Assembly: GCF_039534975.1 (NCBI RefSeq)
Contig: NZ_BAAAWH010000001.1
Location: 3,286,001 to 3,350,000 of the forward strand
Source of the DNA: Microbacterium terregens
GTDB taxonomy: Bacteria; Actinomycetota; Actinomycetes; Actinomycetales; Microbacteriaceae
Length of the DNA stretch: 64,000 bases
Reading direction: 5' to 3'
Positions 1 to 10,561 of the stretch are shown one piece after another; the stretch's first letter is position 1; every line of letters begins with the position of its first letter. The notes below the pieces were generated by a model. The model made no database searches. It had not been told where the DNA came from and was given only the letters and a program-made list of their open reading frames with translations. The translations under genes and the position numbers were made by a program.

Positions 1-1446
1 CTTCGTGCGCAGGGCGGCCGTGCGGCCGTCGACGAGCGTCGCCAAGCCTCCGACGAGCGGCCGGTAGATCGCACCGTCGCGCACCGTGAATGCGCGCAGC
101 ACGAGCGGCTGGGGCTGCACCCGCCCCGACACGCGGCCGGTCTCGCCCCAGGCCGGCGCCTGCGACAGGGGCACGCGCGCCTGCCCGACGAATCGGTGCG
201 GTGCCGCGAGGATCCGGGCTCGAAGGGATGCCGGGTCCAGAGCGGACAGATCGGCGGCGCGTCCGTCGATCTCACGCACGATCATCTCCGAGGAGTGATC
301 GGCCACCGCCTCCAGCACCGTCGCCAGCTCATCGGGGTCGCCGCACCATCGGGTGGGCACCGATGGGAGCCGCAGCTGCTCGCCGAGCAGCCGCTCGCAG
401 ACGGCCGGCATGAACGGCATGAGCCCGGGGTTCTCCAGCACGCCCTCGCCGAGCCCGTTCACGAGGCGCACGCGCCCGCGGCGCACCACCTCGGTGAGAC
501 CGGCGACACCCAGTTGCGACCCGGCGCGCAGTTCGAGCGGGTCGCACCATTCGGCGTCCACACGGCGCAGGACCACATCCACGCGTTCGTGCGGCTGCTG
601 CTGCGGAAAGCCGGCAGGTTTGAGCCACACCCATCCGTCCTGCACCACGAGGTCCTCGCCCTGCACCAGCGGGAATCCCAGGATGTTGGCCAGAAAGGCC
701 TGGTCGTACGCGGTCTCCGAGTGCGTCCCGGGCGAGAGCACGACGACGCGCGGGTCGACGGCCGCCGCGTGGGCGGCCTGCAGCAGGGCAGCGCGCAACA
801 CCGAGAAATACGGCTCCATACGGTGCAGCCCGGCCTCTTCGTACAGCTCGGGGAGCACCCGCGAGAGGACCCGGCGGTTCTCCATGGCGTAGCCGAGTCC
901 CGACGGCGCCTGGACACGGTCGGTCAGCACGCGCCACTCCCCCGCGGCATCGCGCCCCAGGTCGGTGCTGGAGAGAATCAGCGGGTTCGCGTCGAAACCG
1001 CGTCGACGCGCGATCGGGCGGATGAATCCGGAGTGGCCGAACACGACTGCGGCGGGGATCACACCCTCGGCGAGCAGCCGCTGGTCGCCGTAGATGTCGG
1101 CGAGCAGCGCGTTGAGCAGCTCGGTCCGCTGCGCCAGCCCGACCTCGAGACGTGCCCAGGTCGCGGCATCCAACACCAGGGGCATGGGGTCGAGCTGCCA
1201 CGGCTGCGAACCGGCGTCGCCGCTGCCGTACGTCGCACCGTCGTCGGCCAGCAGAGTGGTGATCTCGGTGTCGATCCGGTCCACCTCGGCCGGAGTCAAC
1301 TCGACGGCGATCGTCGCCATGCCCTTCCACGCCGGTCGCAGCGCGCCGTCGGGCCCGACCACCTCGTCGAACCTCGCGCCGTTGCCGGGCGGGAGCGGAA
1401 GAGTCGGCTGCGCGAGCCCCGCCGCGTAGTCGCGGAGAACGCTCAT
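1..1446 (-). CDS. Circularly permuted ATP-grasp protein (DUF404/DUF407 type), 3' end outside window
   Basis: The frame is open from the ATG at 1446 to the left edge (482 codons), so the C-terminus is missing. The N-terminus MSVLRDYAAGLAQP followed by FDEVVGPDGALRPAW matches the start of the 'circularly permuted ATP-grasp type 2' family, which is usually found beside DUF403 (alpha-E) and transglutaminase genes in a peptide-ligase-like module of unknown product. Further family-like stretches are VVFGHSGFIRP, LILSSTDLGRD, GLGYAMENRRVLSR and VVVLSPGTHSETAYDQAFLA. An ATP-dependent ligase activity is inferred from the fold only. The partner genes would lie to the left of the window. Confidence 0.85.
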   Translation of the reverse strand, partial: MSVLRDYAAGLAQPTLPLPPGNGARFDEVVGPDGALRPAWKGMATIAVELTPAEVDRIDTEITTLLADDGATYGSGDAGSQPWQLDPMPLVLDAATWARLEVGLAQRTELLNALLADIYGDQRLLAEGVIPAAVVFGHSGFIRPIARRRGFDANPLILSSTDLGRDAAGEWRVLTDRVQAPSGLGYAMENRRVLSRVLPELYEEAGLHRMEPYFSVLRAALLQAAHAAAVDPRVVVLSPGTHSETAYDQAFLANILGFPLVQGEDLVVQDGWVWLKPAGFPQQQPHERVDVVLRRVDAEWCDPLELRAGSQLGVAGLTEVVRRGRVRLVNGLGEGVLENPGLMPFMPAVCERLLGEQLRLPSVPTRWCGDPDELATVLEAVADHSSEMIVREIDGRAADLSALDPASLRARILAAPHRFVGQARVPLSQAPAWGETGRVSGRVQPQPLVLRAFTVRDGAIYRPLVGGLATLVDGRTAALRTK

Positions 1447-1540
1447 CGGGGCAGACTCTCCGGGGCGGCTGTCACTGGCACGTGGAACACTCTCGCACGT
1501 GCCGGGCCGCGTCGAAGGACGCGGCCTGCGCGGGCGGAGG

Positions 1541-2770
1541 TCAGCGGGCGTCGACGAACGGTGCCGCGGTGGCGGCATCCGTGAGCGTGGCGGTCTCCGC
1601 CGCGGCGAGCGCCACCATCACGTCGTCGGTCAGATCGTCGATGTGCTCGAGTCCGATGGACAGCCGGACGACGCCGGCACCGGGCTTGGCCGGCCCCGCG
1701 ACCGGTCGGTGCGTGAGCGAGGCCGGATGCTGCACGAGCGAGTCGATGCCGCCGAGCGAGACCGCGTGCTCGATGAGCTCGCACGACTCGGTGAACCTCG
1801 CCGCCGCGTCGTACCCGCCTGCGAGTTCCACCGCGATGATCGAGCCCGGTCCTTCGAGCTGGCGACCGAGAAGCCCCTGGGGATCCTGGCCGGGGAGCCC
1901 GGGGTAGAAGACGCGGGCGACGGCGTGGTGCGCGCTGATCCGCTCGGCGAGCACCTGCGCGGTCGCCTGCTGCGCGCGCACCCGAAGAGGCAGGGTGCGC
2001 AGTCCGCGGTGCAGCAGATAGGCGGCCATCGGGTGCAGCAGTCCTCCGGTCAGTGCACGCACGCGGCGCAGCCGTTCGACCCACTGCTGATCGGTCGCGA
2101 CGACTCCACCCATCACGTCGCCGTGCCCACCGAGGTACTTCGTGGCGCTGTGCAGCACCAGAGTGGCGCCGTGACGGGCCGGCTGCTGCAGGACCGGAGT
2201 CGCGAAGGTGTTGTCCACGAGCACGGGGACCCCGCCGGCTGCGGCGACCACCTCGGCGAGATCCAGCAGCTCGAGCGTCGGGTTCGCGGGCGTCTCGACG
2301 ATGACGAGCCCGGTGTCCGGACGCACGGCGGCGGCGATGCCGTCCGCCGATGCCCAGGTGACGGTCGTGCCGAGCAGTCCGCTCTCGAGGACGTGATCGG
2401 ATCCGCCGTACAGAGGCCGGACCGCGACGACGTGCGGCTTGCCGGCGGTGACCGATGCGATCAGGCACGCCGTGAGCGCGGCCATTCCGCTGGCGAAGGC
2501 CACGGCCCCCTCGGTGGATTCGAGGTCGGCGAGGGCATCCTCGAAGCGCGCGACGCCCGGCTGCCACAGACGCTGGTAGACCGCGCTGCGGCCCGGTCCG
2601 AGACTCTGCCCCGTCGCCAGTTCCTCGTAGGCGAGGCCGCCGCTGCCCACATCGGGCAGCGGATACGTCGTCGAGAAGTCGATGGGCGGAACATGCGTCC
2701 CGTTCTCGCGCAGACCCGCCATGCCGGCGTGCACGGCGCGGGTGTCGAACCGGGGATGCCTCTTGTCCAT
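1541..2770 (-). CDS. Cystathionine gamma-synthase/gamma-lyase family PLP enzyme
   Basis: A protein of about 409 aa of the Cys/Met-metabolism PLP family (trans-sulfuration enzymes and methionine gamma-lyase). It has an N-terminal FDTRAVHAG block, the YQRLWQPGVARFEDALADLE region, GAVAFASGMAA (cofactor phosphate loop), NPTLELLDL, and the PLP-lysine region HSATKYLGGHGDVMGG. The C-terminus VVRLSIGLEHIDDL is diagnostic. I chose the ATG at 2770 because the homologous N-terminus begins there; the frame is open upstream to 2872 but that part has no family similarity. It is divergent from an Lrp/AsnC gene 110 bp away, which probably regulates it. Lyase and synthase cannot be separated by eye. Confidence 0.88.
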   Translation of the reverse strand: MDKRHPRFDTRAVHAGMAGLRENGTHVPPIDFSTTYPLPDVGSGGLAYEELATGQSLGPGRSAVYQRLWQPGVARFEDALADLESTEGAVAFASGMAALTACLIASVTAGKPHVVAVRPLYGGSDHVLESGLLGTTVTWASADGIAAAVRPDTGLVIVETPANPTLELLDLAEVVAAAGGVPVLVDNTFATPVLQQPARHGATLVLHSATKYLGGHGDVMGGVVATDQQWVERLRRVRALTGGLLHPMAAYLLHRGLRTLPLRVRAQQATAQVLAERISAHHAVARVFYPGLPGQDPQGLLGRQLEGPGSIIAVELAGGYDAAARFTESCELIEHAVSLGGIDSLVQHPASLTHRPVAGPAKPGAGVVRLSIGLEHIDDLTDDVMVALAAAETATLTDAATAAPFVDAR

Positions 2771-2880
2771 GGGCCCAGAACAGCAGAGACTTGCGCCAGC
2801 AGCAATCCGACCTGAAGCATGCCTTCCTGATGGGCGCTCTTGCCGAAGATGCTGCATTCGAGTCCCGACCAAGGAGCATC

Positions 2881-3357
2881 ATGGCGCAGGTCCTTAATCT
2901 CGACCGAACCGACCGCGCGCTGCTGCGCGCACTGACTGCCAACGCGCGCGCTTCCGGCGCAGCCCTCGCCTCGACCCTGGGCATCGCGGAGTCGACCGTC
3001 TCGCTGCGCCTGCGCAGGCTCCAGACGAGCGGCGTGATCCGTCGCTACCGGGTGGATCTGAACCCGATGGCGCTGGGCGCCACCGTGCAGGCTCTCATCG
3101 CGATCCGGCTCGTCAAACACGCCCGCGAAGAGATAGAGGCCTTCCGGCGGGCCGCTCCGAGCCTGCCCGGCGTCCTCAGCCTGTTCCACATGGCGGGTGC
3201 CGACGACTTCCTGCTGCACGTGATCGCACGGGACGCGGCCGAACTGCGCGAGTTCGTGCTCGCCCACCTGACCGGCCACCCCGCCGTTGCCCACACGGAG
3301 ACGAACCTCATCTTCGAGCACGCCGACGGGGACGGCTGGCAGCAGCTCATCAGCTGA
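2881..3357 (+). CDS. Lrp/AsnC-family transcriptional regulator
   Basis: A 158-aa protein with an N-terminal winged helix-turn-helix (LDRTDRALLRALTANARASG, then LASTLGIAESTVSLRLRRL at about 28-46) and a C-terminal RAM/AsnC ligand-binding domain (VLSLFHMAGADDFLLHVIARD). The ATG at 2881 is preceded by AAGGAG at good spacing. It is divergent from the trans-sulfuration-type PLP gene, the usual arrangement for an Lrp-family regulator controlling an amino-acid catabolic gene. The effector is probably an amino acid, but nothing here identifies which. Confidence 0.9.
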   Translation: MAQVLNLDRTDRALLRALTANARASGAALASTLGIAESTVSLRLRRLQTSGVIRRYRVDLNPMALGATVQALIAIRLVKHAREEIEAFRRAAPSLPGVLSLFHMAGADDFLLHVIARDAAELREFVLAHLTGHPAVAHTETNLIFEHADGDGWQQLIS

Positions 3358-3393
3358 CGGCGGTGCGTGCGCGGGATCGCGACTCGTCGCCGT

Positions 3394-5097
3394 CTACTCG
3401 GCGTCGCGCAGCAGCTGCTCGCGCACCTCGCGGCGCAGCACCTTGCCGATGAGCGAGCGGGGCAGCTCTTCCACGGCGAAGAACTTGCGCGGCACTTTGT
3501 AACCGGCCAGATGGGTGCGGCAGTAATCGCGCAGCACGTCGGCGTTGAGCTCGGTGCCCTCGCGCAGCACCACCGCGGCGACGACCTCCTCGCCGCCCTT
3601 GCGGGGCAGCGCGACCACGGCCGCCTCGACGATGTCGGGGTGTCCGTGCAGCGTCTCCTCAACCTCCGTCGGGGCGACGTTGAACCCGCCGGTGATGATG
3701 ATCTCCTTGAGTCGATCGACGACGGTCACGAATCCGTCGGGCGAGACCGTGACGATGTCGCCGGTGCGCACCCAGCCACCGGGAAGCAGAGACGCGGCCG
3801 TCTCGGTGGGCCGTCGCCAGTACCCCTGGAAGACCTGAGGACCGCGAATGAGCAGTTCGCCCGACTCGCCGAGCGGTCGGTCGACGTGCCAGTCGACGGG
3901 GTCGACGACGCGGATCTCGGTACTCGGGAAGGGCACGCCGACGGTGCCCGGGCGCCGCGACGGGCCGATCGGATTTCCGAGGGCGACCGGCGAGGTCTCG
4001 GTCATCCCGTACCCCTCGACGAGCAGACCGCCGGTGGCGCTCTCCCACCGCTCCACCGTCTCGACCGGCAGGCTCATCGCCCCCGAGATGGCGAAGCGCA
4101 CACTCTTCAGGTCGATGTTCCCCCGCTCGGCCGCGCGCGCGAGCTGGTCGTAGATCGGTGGCACGGCGGGCAGGAACGTGGGGGGACTCTTGGCCGCGGC
4201 ATCCGCCACCAGCTTCGCGTCGTACTTCGGGAACAGGACCAGACGCGCGCCCAGGCTCATCGCGAACGTCAGGCACAGGGTCATGCCGTAGGCGTGGAAG
4301 AGGGGCAGCACCGCGTAGAAGGTCTCCTCTCCCTCCGACAGCCCGGGCACCCAGGCGCGGCCCTGCATCGCGTTGGCGCGCAGGTTGCGGTGCGTCAGGA
4401 TCGCACCCTTCGGTGCTCCGGTGGTTCCGCTGGTGTACTGCAGGAGGGCGATGTCATCCAGGGTGGGGCGCGGATGCCGCGCGCTGAGCCGTCGTCCGCC
4501 CACGAGCTTCTGCCAGGTCAGCACCTTCCGGGCCTTGGGTGTGGACGTCAGCTGCGCGCGCGCGTCGCGCGCCTTGGCGATCGGCAGACGCAGCGCGATC
4601 CTCGTGCCCAGCGGCATCGCGTCGGTGATGTCTACGCTGACGATGCGCTCGAGCGTCAGGTCGGACGGAAACCCGTCGAGGGTGTCGTAGACCTTGTCCC
4701 AGGCGATGGCGAACCGCGCCTGGTGGTCTTCGAACTGATGCCGCAGCTCGCGCGGTGTGTAGAGGGGGTTGTGCTCGACCACGATGGCGCCGAGGCGCAG
4801 TACCGCGTAGAACGCCACGACGTGCTGCGGGCAGTTCGGCAGGACGAGGGCGACCCGGTCGCCCGGCATCACCCCGAGGCGGCGGAGTCCTTCCGCTGCG
4901 CGGTCGATCTGCTCGCCGAGGTCGCGGTAGGTGGTGGTGGCGCCGAAGAATTCGAGCGCGACGCCCGGGCCATAGCGGGCGATGCTGGCCTCGATCATGT
5001 CCGGGAGGGTCTGGGTGACCTCGTCGATCGCGTCGGGAACCCCCGGCGCATACGCCGACAGCCACGGGCGGGATGCGTATGGGTTTCGCGACTCCAT
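3394..5097 (-). CDS. AMP-dependent acyl-CoA synthetase (long-chain fatty-acid-CoA ligase type)
   Basis: A 567-aa ANL-superfamily enzyme that would activate a carboxylic acid to its CoA thioester through an acyl-adenylate. Motifs in order are the P-loop-like YTSGTTGAPKGA, FHAYGMT, YGMTETSPVALG, the hinge region GDIVTVSPDGFVTVVDRLKEIIITGGFNV, and the C-terminal catalytic lysine in RSLIGKVLRREV. The length fits the FadD-type subgroup. It is divergent from pgi with about 40 bp between the starts. The fatty-acid substrate is inferred from overall resemblance; no nearby beta-oxidation genes support it. Confidence 0.88.
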   Translation of the reverse strand: MESRNPYASRPWLSAYAPGVPDAIDEVTQTLPDMIEASIARYGPGVALEFFGATTTYRDLGEQIDRAAEGLRRLGVMPGDRVALVLPNCPQHVVAFYAVLRLGAIVVEHNPLYTPRELRHQFEDHQARFAIAWDKVYDTLDGFPSDLTLERIVSVDITDAMPLGTRIALRLPIAKARDARAQLTSTPKARKVLTWQKLVGGRRLSARHPRPTLDDIALLQYTSGTTGAPKGAILTHRNLRANAMQGRAWVPGLSEGEETFYAVLPLFHAYGMTLCLTFAMSLGARLVLFPKYDAKLVADAAAKSPPTFLPAVPPIYDQLARAAERGNIDLKSVRFAISGAMSLPVETVERWESATGGLLVEGYGMTETSPVALGNPIGPSRRPGTVGVPFPSTEIRVVDPVDWHVDRPLGESGELLIRGPQVFQGYWRRPTETAASLLPGGWVRTGDIVTVSPDGFVTVVDRLKEIIITGGFNVAPTEVEETLHGHPDIVEAAVVALPRKGGEEVVAAVVLREGTELNADVLRDYCRTHLAGYKVPRKFFAVEELPRSLIGKVLRREVREQLLRDAE

Positions 5098-5127
5098 GAT
5101 TCGAGCCTATAGCGGCGCCTTGCGGGC

Positions 5128-5133
5128 TAGCGT
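5128..5133 (+). promoter_or_regulatory. -10 box of a leaderless pgi transcript
   Basis: TAGCGT lies six bases before the pgi ATG at 5140 and no Shine-Dalgarno sequence precedes that ATG. This spacing is the actinobacterial pattern for a transcript that starts at, or just before, the start codon. No convincing -35 box is visible. Confidence 0.5.
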
Positions 5134-5139
5134 GGACGC

Positions 5140-6822
<1,683 letters not shown>

Positions 6823-6830
6823 AGCGAGAC

Positions 6831-7193
6831 TCAGGTCGTGGGCGTCTCCGCCGGCGCCAGGAGTCCGTCGAGGAATTCCCGGTGCCGCAGGAGGAAGGCG
6901 CGCTCGTCCAATCGCTTCCGCCGCAGCCAGCTGGTGACCTCGTCGTTGCTCTTGCTCGCGTTGCACGAACCGCAGGCCGGCACGATGTTCTCCACGGTGT
7001 AGCGTCCGCCGCGCGACAGTGGCAGCACGCAGTCGCGCTGAAGAGCGGCGACCGGCGAGCCGCAGTATGCGCAGCCGCTCCACGCGGCCCGGATCTGCGC
7101 CCACTGCTGCGGGGTCAGGTCGTTGTCCGCGGCATCCATCCGTCGTTTCCGACGACGCGATGCACGCGCACGGCGAGACTGCGAGACGGCCAT
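6831..7193 (-). CDS. Small HNH endonuclease-domain protein
   Basis: A 120-aa protein with a basic N-terminus (RRARASRRRKRRM) followed by an HNH fold. It shows a zinc-binding CAYCGS pair, the core CVLPLSRGGRYTVENIVPACGSCNASKSN with a second CxxC pair, and a short helical tail. The usual first histidine of the HNH core (typically DHxxP) reads CVLP here, so catalysis is uncertain. Single HNH genes of this type are common in actinobacterial chromosomes and their role is unknown. There is no neighbouring phage or restriction gene. Confidence 0.75.
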   Translation of the reverse strand: MAVSQSRRARASRRRKRRMDAADNDLTPQQWAQIRAAWSGCAYCGSPVAALQRDCVLPLSRGGRYTVENIVPACGSCNASKSNDEVTSWLRRKRLDERAFLLRHREFLDGLLAPAETPTT

Positions 7194-7242
7194 GCTCGCC
7201 AGCGTAGGCCGAGCGGATGCCGCGGCCCCGGCGACGCGGCGG

Positions 7243-7575
7243 TCAGAGCCTCTTCACGACCGTGAACAGGATGACGGAGTCCTCCACCGCCTCGAGCGAA
7301 TGCAGGCCGTCGGGGATGGTGAGCAGGTCTCCGACGGACCCGTTCCACGACGCATCCCCGAATCGAAGCAGCACGCGCCCGGTGAGCACCTGCACCGTCG
7401 CCTCACCGGGATTCTCGTGCTCGGAGAGCCCCTCGCCGGCGCGCAGTGCCATCACGGTCTGGCGGAGCTGGCGCTCGTGCCCACCGACCACCGTCTTCGC
7501 GCTGCGACCGCTCGGGGCATCCTGCGCGTGTCCGAGCTCGTGCCGGGCGAGCGCGATCAGCGACGTCTTCTGCAT
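7243..7575 (-). CDS. Small cupin-domain protein
   Basis: A 110-aa single-domain cupin. Motif 1 is degenerate (EHENPGEATVQVLTGRVLL) and motif 2 is GDLLTIPDGLHSLEAVEDSVILFTVV, which keeps a histidine in the metal-site position. I chose the ATG at 7575 because a GAGAAGG ribosome-binding site lies about 10 bases upstream and the cupin fold needs no more; upstream residues in this frame look non-coding. Such stand-alone cupins often bind a metal or small ligand; no substrate can be inferred. Confidence 0.72.
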   Translation of the reverse strand: MQKTSLIALARHELGHAQDAPSGRSAKTVVGGHERQLRQTVMALRAGEGLSEHENPGEATVQVLTGRVLLRFGDASWNGSVGDLLTIPDGLHSLEAVEDSVILFTVVKRL

Positions 7576-7937
7576 GTGCGGACCCTTCTCGAGGTCACCC
7601 GCGCCGGCATGCTCGCCCGGTGAAAGGGTGACGTCTCGCTCTGCGGCGACGGCGCCGCGGATGCTTCCACGGTAGTCCCCCGGGCGTGCGCGGACCACGA
7701 TCGCCAGACCGCGGCAGAGCCCCTGGAAGCCCCCATCTTTGACCGGATGGGCGGCGTGCCGACGCCGCGGGAGTCGTCTGATCAGGACTTTCCCGCGGCG
7801 GCGCTCCCACGCTTCTGCCAGCAAGCGCAGGGGTTTCGTCCAGACCGGGGGCGCAGACTCGGTGGTTTGTGCCCGACCCGAGGGCGCATTGCGCCGCTTC
7901 GCCGGCGCCTCATCCCCCAGGAAGACCTTCTCCCCCG
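7576..7937. other. 362-bp region without a recognisable gene
   Basis: This lies between the cupin start and the secreted SLT-like protein start and must hold both divergent promoters. A small hairpin (GCGGCGT/ACGCCGC, 7751-7768) is visible. I looked for a c-di-AMP (ydaO-type) riboswitch, which often precedes cell-wall hydrolase genes in actinobacteria, but could not match its conserved core. No SD-preceded frame stands out. Confidence 0.4.
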
Positions 7938-8834
7938 ATGCTCAACGCCAAGCCAGTCCGCCCTGCCCGCCGTTCGTTCCTCACCCCCCGCGCCACCGCC
8001 TTCGGCGTCGCGCTCGCGCTTCTGGCGGGGGCGGGAATCACCACCGCCCTGCCCGCGGCCGCACTGACACCGGCCGTCGTCGCGGTCGCCCCGGGAGGTT
8101 CGGCGGCGGAGACCCTGCTCGAGATCTCCGCAGACGCGCAGTCGACGTTGGGCGCCGCGCGCGCGGCGCTGGCGGCGACGGGCACGGTGAGCGCCGACAT
8201 CGCGGCGTCCGGCCTGGACATCGGCGTGGAGACCACGATCGTCGACACCGCCGCCCTGCGCGCGGACGTCGATCGGCTGGCCGCGAAGGACGTCGTGCCC
8301 GCACTGATGCTGCCCGGGCTCACCGACGAAGCCGCGACCGAGACACGCAAGGTCCTCGCGAAGCTGTCCGAGCTGCGCGAGCGCCTCGAGGCGGCGCAAG
8401 CGCAGAAGGCTGCCGAGGAAGCGGCCGCTGCCGCCGCCGCGGCCGCGCAGAAGGCGGCCGAGGAAGCCGCCGCCGAGGCGCAGCGTCAGGCAGAGGCCGC
8501 CGCCGCAGCGCTCGCCGCAGCCAACACCCCGGAGGGCGCGAAGGTCATGGCTCAGCAGATGGCCTCCGCGAACTACGGCTGGGGCGCGGACCAGTTCTCG
8601 TGCCTCGCGTCGCTGTGGGATAAGGAGTCGGGCTGGAACTACCAGGCCTACAACGACTCGAGCGGTGCCACGGGCATCCCCCAGGCGCTGCCCGGCAGCA
8701 AGATGGCCAGCGCGGGCTCGGACTGGCAGACCAACGCGGTGACGCAGATCGCGTGGGGTCTCGGCTACATCGCGTCCGTCTACGGCACCCCGTGCAGCGC
8801 GTGGGGTCACTCGCAGTCGACCGACTGGTACTGA
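7938..8834 (+). CDS. Secreted coiled-coil protein with C-terminal transglycosylase SLT-like domain
   Basis: A protein of about 298 aa with an N-terminal signal peptide (basic MLNAKPVRPARRSF, then a hydrophobic core and PAAALTPA). A central segment is very rich in Ala, Glu and Lys (around 150-210, e.g. AQKAAEEAAA), predicted coiled coil. The C-terminal domain of about 90 residues starts at NYGWGADQFSCLASLWDKESGW and ends HSQSTDWY. That domain resembles the lytic-transglycosylase-like domain of actinobacterial aggregation-promoting or Rpf-type proteins, with a catalytic-type glutamate in WDKESGWN and a Gly-Ile-Pro-Gln motif (ATGIPQALPG). It probably acts on peptidoglycan outside the membrane. 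The ATG at 7938 fits the signal peptide; the AGGAAG upstream is rather distant. Confidence 0.82.
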   Translation: MLNAKPVRPARRSFLTPRATAFGVALALLAGAGITTALPAAALTPAVVAVAPGGSAAETLLEISADAQSTLGAARAALAATGTVSADIAASGLDIGVETTIVDTAALRADVDRLAAKDVVPALMLPGLTDEAATETRKVLAKLSELRERLEAAQAQKAAEEAAAAAAAAAQKAAEEAAAEAQRQAEAAAAALAAANTPEGAKVMAQQMASANYGWGADQFSCLASLWDKESGWNYQAYNDSSGATGIPQALPGSKMASAGSDWQTNAVTQIAWGLGYIASVYGTPCSAWGHSQSTDWY

Positions 8835-8838
8835 TCGG

Positions 8839-9348
8839 TCACACGTCGATCGAGGCGCTGAATGCCTCTTTCGTGACGGCGACCGAGTTCGGGCCGAGGT
8901 GCTCGCGCAGGGCGGCGGAGACGTCATCGACCTGGGCGAGCATCTCGGGGGTCAGCGCGTCGAGGAAGAGCTCCCGAACGGCACGCAGGTGCGGGACGGA
9001 TGCCGCCCGAAAAGCCTCTCGGCCGACTTCCGTCGCGACCACGTCCACCCCGTGCACGTCGTCGGCACAGGCGACCCGGCGGATCAGGTGACGCTTCTGC
9101 ATCCGGCCAAGATGATGTGAAAGCCGACTGCGCTCCCAGCCGATCAGCGTCGCGAGCTCCGATGAGCGCACGGTGCGCTGCGGCGCCTCGGTGAGGGCGA
9201 GCAGCACCTGGTAGTCGCCCGCGGTCAGCGACGACTCGTTCTGCAGACGGCTCGCCAGACGCGTGCGCAGCACCTCCGCCGTCTCGATGTAATCCCGCCA
9301 GATGCGCAATTGCTCTCGCGTGGGCATCGTCTGGTGCTTCTCACCCAA
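8839..9348 (-). CDS. MarR-family regulator divergent from a luciferase-like oxidoreductase
   Basis: A 169-aa MarR protein. The winged helix spans roughly residues 40-105 (SLTAGDYQVLLALTEAP, RSSELATLIGWERSRLSHHLGRM, KRHLIRRVACADD). It is divergent from the LLM-class oxidoreductase, and the gap holds two near-identical palindromes that are the likely operators. MarR proteins usually repress both themselves and the divergent gene and release DNA on binding a phenolic or oxidised ligand. The stop is 4 bp from that of the convergent SLT-like gene. Confidence 0.88.
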   Translation of the reverse strand: MGEKHQTMPTREQLRIWRDYIETAEVLRTRLASRLQNESSLTAGDYQVLLALTEAPQRTVRSSELATLIGWERSRLSHHLGRMQKRHLIRRVACADDVHGVDVVATEVGREAFRAASVPHLRAVRELFLDALTPEMLAQVDDVSAALREHLGPNSVAVTKEAFSASIDV

Positions 9349-9399
9349 CTCTTCTCCTCGCCCTTCTCTTGGCGCTTCCCGCGGCTCTGCTCCTTGGGA

Positions 9400-9413
9400 A
9401 TTGATACGTCAAT
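9400..9413. promoter_or_regulatory. Palindromic operator 1 (MarR)
   Basis: ATTGATACGTCAAT has dyad arms ATTGA/TCAAT. It is repeated with one base changed 28 bp away. Both copies sit in the intergenic region between the MarR gene and the divergent oxidoreductase, so they are best read as MarR-binding sites. Confidence 0.65.
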
Positions 9414-9427
9414 CCTATGGTTATGAC

Positions 9428-9441
9428 ATTGACACGTCAAT
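9428..9441. promoter_or_regulatory. Palindromic operator 2 (MarR)
   Basis: ATTGACACGTCAAT differs from operator 1 only at position 6. Centre-to-centre distance is 28 bp, just under three helical turns, which would place two dimers on nearly the same face. The site ends 34 bp before the start of the oxidoreductase gene. Confidence 0.65.
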
Positions 9442-9475
9442 CCGGAGCTACCGGCGACCAAAAGGAACCCAAGCC

Positions 9476-10561
9476 ATGAGCGACTTCACCGACATCGAGT
9501 TCGGAATCGACACGTTCGGAGATCTGGCGCGCGACGACCGCGGTGCTGTCATCTCCCACGGGGCGGCGATCCGCGCCACCCTGGCGGAGGCCGTCCTCGC
9601 CGACGATCTCGGCATCGACGCGATCGCCATCGGAGAGCACCACCGTCCCGAGTTCGCGATCTCGTCCCCCGAAACCGTTCTCGCCGGGATCGCCACCGCG
9701 ACCGACCGCATCCGTCTCGGTTCCGGCGTCACGGTATTGTCCTCCGACGACCCGGTGCGCGTGTTCCAGCGCTTCGCCACCGTCGACGCCCTCTCGAACG
9801 GCCGTGCCGAGGTCATCCTGGGCCGTGGATCGTTCACCGAGTCGTTTCCGCTTTTCGGGTACCACCTCTCCGACTACGACGTGCTCTTCGACGAGAAGAT
9901 CGACCTGTTCCACGCGCTGCTCGACGAGAAGCCGGTCACCTGGGAAGGGACGACTCGCCCGCCCCTGCACGAAGCCGATGTCTTCCCGAAGACCGACTCC
10001 GGTCGATTGCGCACCTGGGTGGGCGTCGGGGGCACCCCGCAGTCCGTGGTGCGCACCGCACACTACGGATTCCGACTCATGCTCGCCATCATCGGCGGCG
10101 CGCCAGCTCGCTTCGCGCCGTATGTCGATCTGTATCGCCGTGCGACGGAGCAGCTGGGCACGACCGCCCATCCGGTGGGCATGCACTCCCCCGGATTCAT
10201 CGCCGAGACGGACGCGGAAGCAAGAGAGACCTTCTACCCCGGCTACAAGGTGATCAGGGACCGGATCGGGGCGCTGCGTGGCTGGCCGCCCCTGCAGCGC
10301 TCCGAGTTCGAATCGGACGTCGAGCACGGATCGCTGTACGTCGGCTCGCCGGAGACCGTGGCCCGCAAGATGGCGGAGGCCATCAGAACGCTGGACGTCG
10401 GCCGCTTCGACCTCATCTACACCGCCGGCGGCGCCCTGCGCGCGAGCGCCCGCCTTCGTGCCGTCGAGCTGTACGGCACGAAGGTGATCCCGATGGTCCG
10501 CGAGCTCCTCGCCGACACGCCCGCCCGCTCGGCCATGACCGGAGCGTCGTTCCGGCGATGA
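9476..10561 (+). CDS. LLM-class (luciferase-like) flavin-dependent oxidoreductase
   Basis: A 361-aa bacterial luciferase-like TIM-barrel monooxygenase. Family features are the [11 protein letters not shown] block, [39 protein letters not shown], the [18 protein letters not shown] segment, and a late [10 protein letters not shown] motif. The start is the ATG at 9476, preceded by AAAGGAA. It overlaps the next gene by four bases (ATGA). FMN or F420 as cofactor cannot be decided by eye, but the coupled NADP-reductase-like gene suggests that the pair shares a reduced cofactor. Probably controlled by the MarR protein through the two operators upstream. Confidence 0.88.
   Translation: MSDFTDIEFGIDTFGDLARDDRGAVISHGAAIRATLAEAVLADDLGIDAIAIGEHHRPEFAISSPETVLAGIATATDRIRLGSGVTVLSSDDPVRVFQRFATVDALSNGRAEVILGRGSFTESFPLFGYHLSDYDVLFDEKIDLFHALLDEKPVTWEGTTRPPLHEADVFPKTDSGRLRTWVGVGGTPQSVVRTAHYGFRLMLAIIGGAPARFAPYVDLYRRATEQLGTTAHPVGMHSPGFIAETDAEARETFYPGYKVIRDRIGALRGWPPLQRSEFESDVEHGSLYVGSPETVARKMAEAIRTLDVGRFDLIYTAGGALRASARLRAVELYGTKVIPMVRELLADTPARSAMTGASFRR

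Noticed and set aside
7576..7937. Possible c-di-AMP (ydaO-type) riboswitch upstream of the secreted SLT-like protein
   Set aside because: The G-rich segments near 7830-7850 prompted the idea, but the conserved core of the riboswitch could not be matched.
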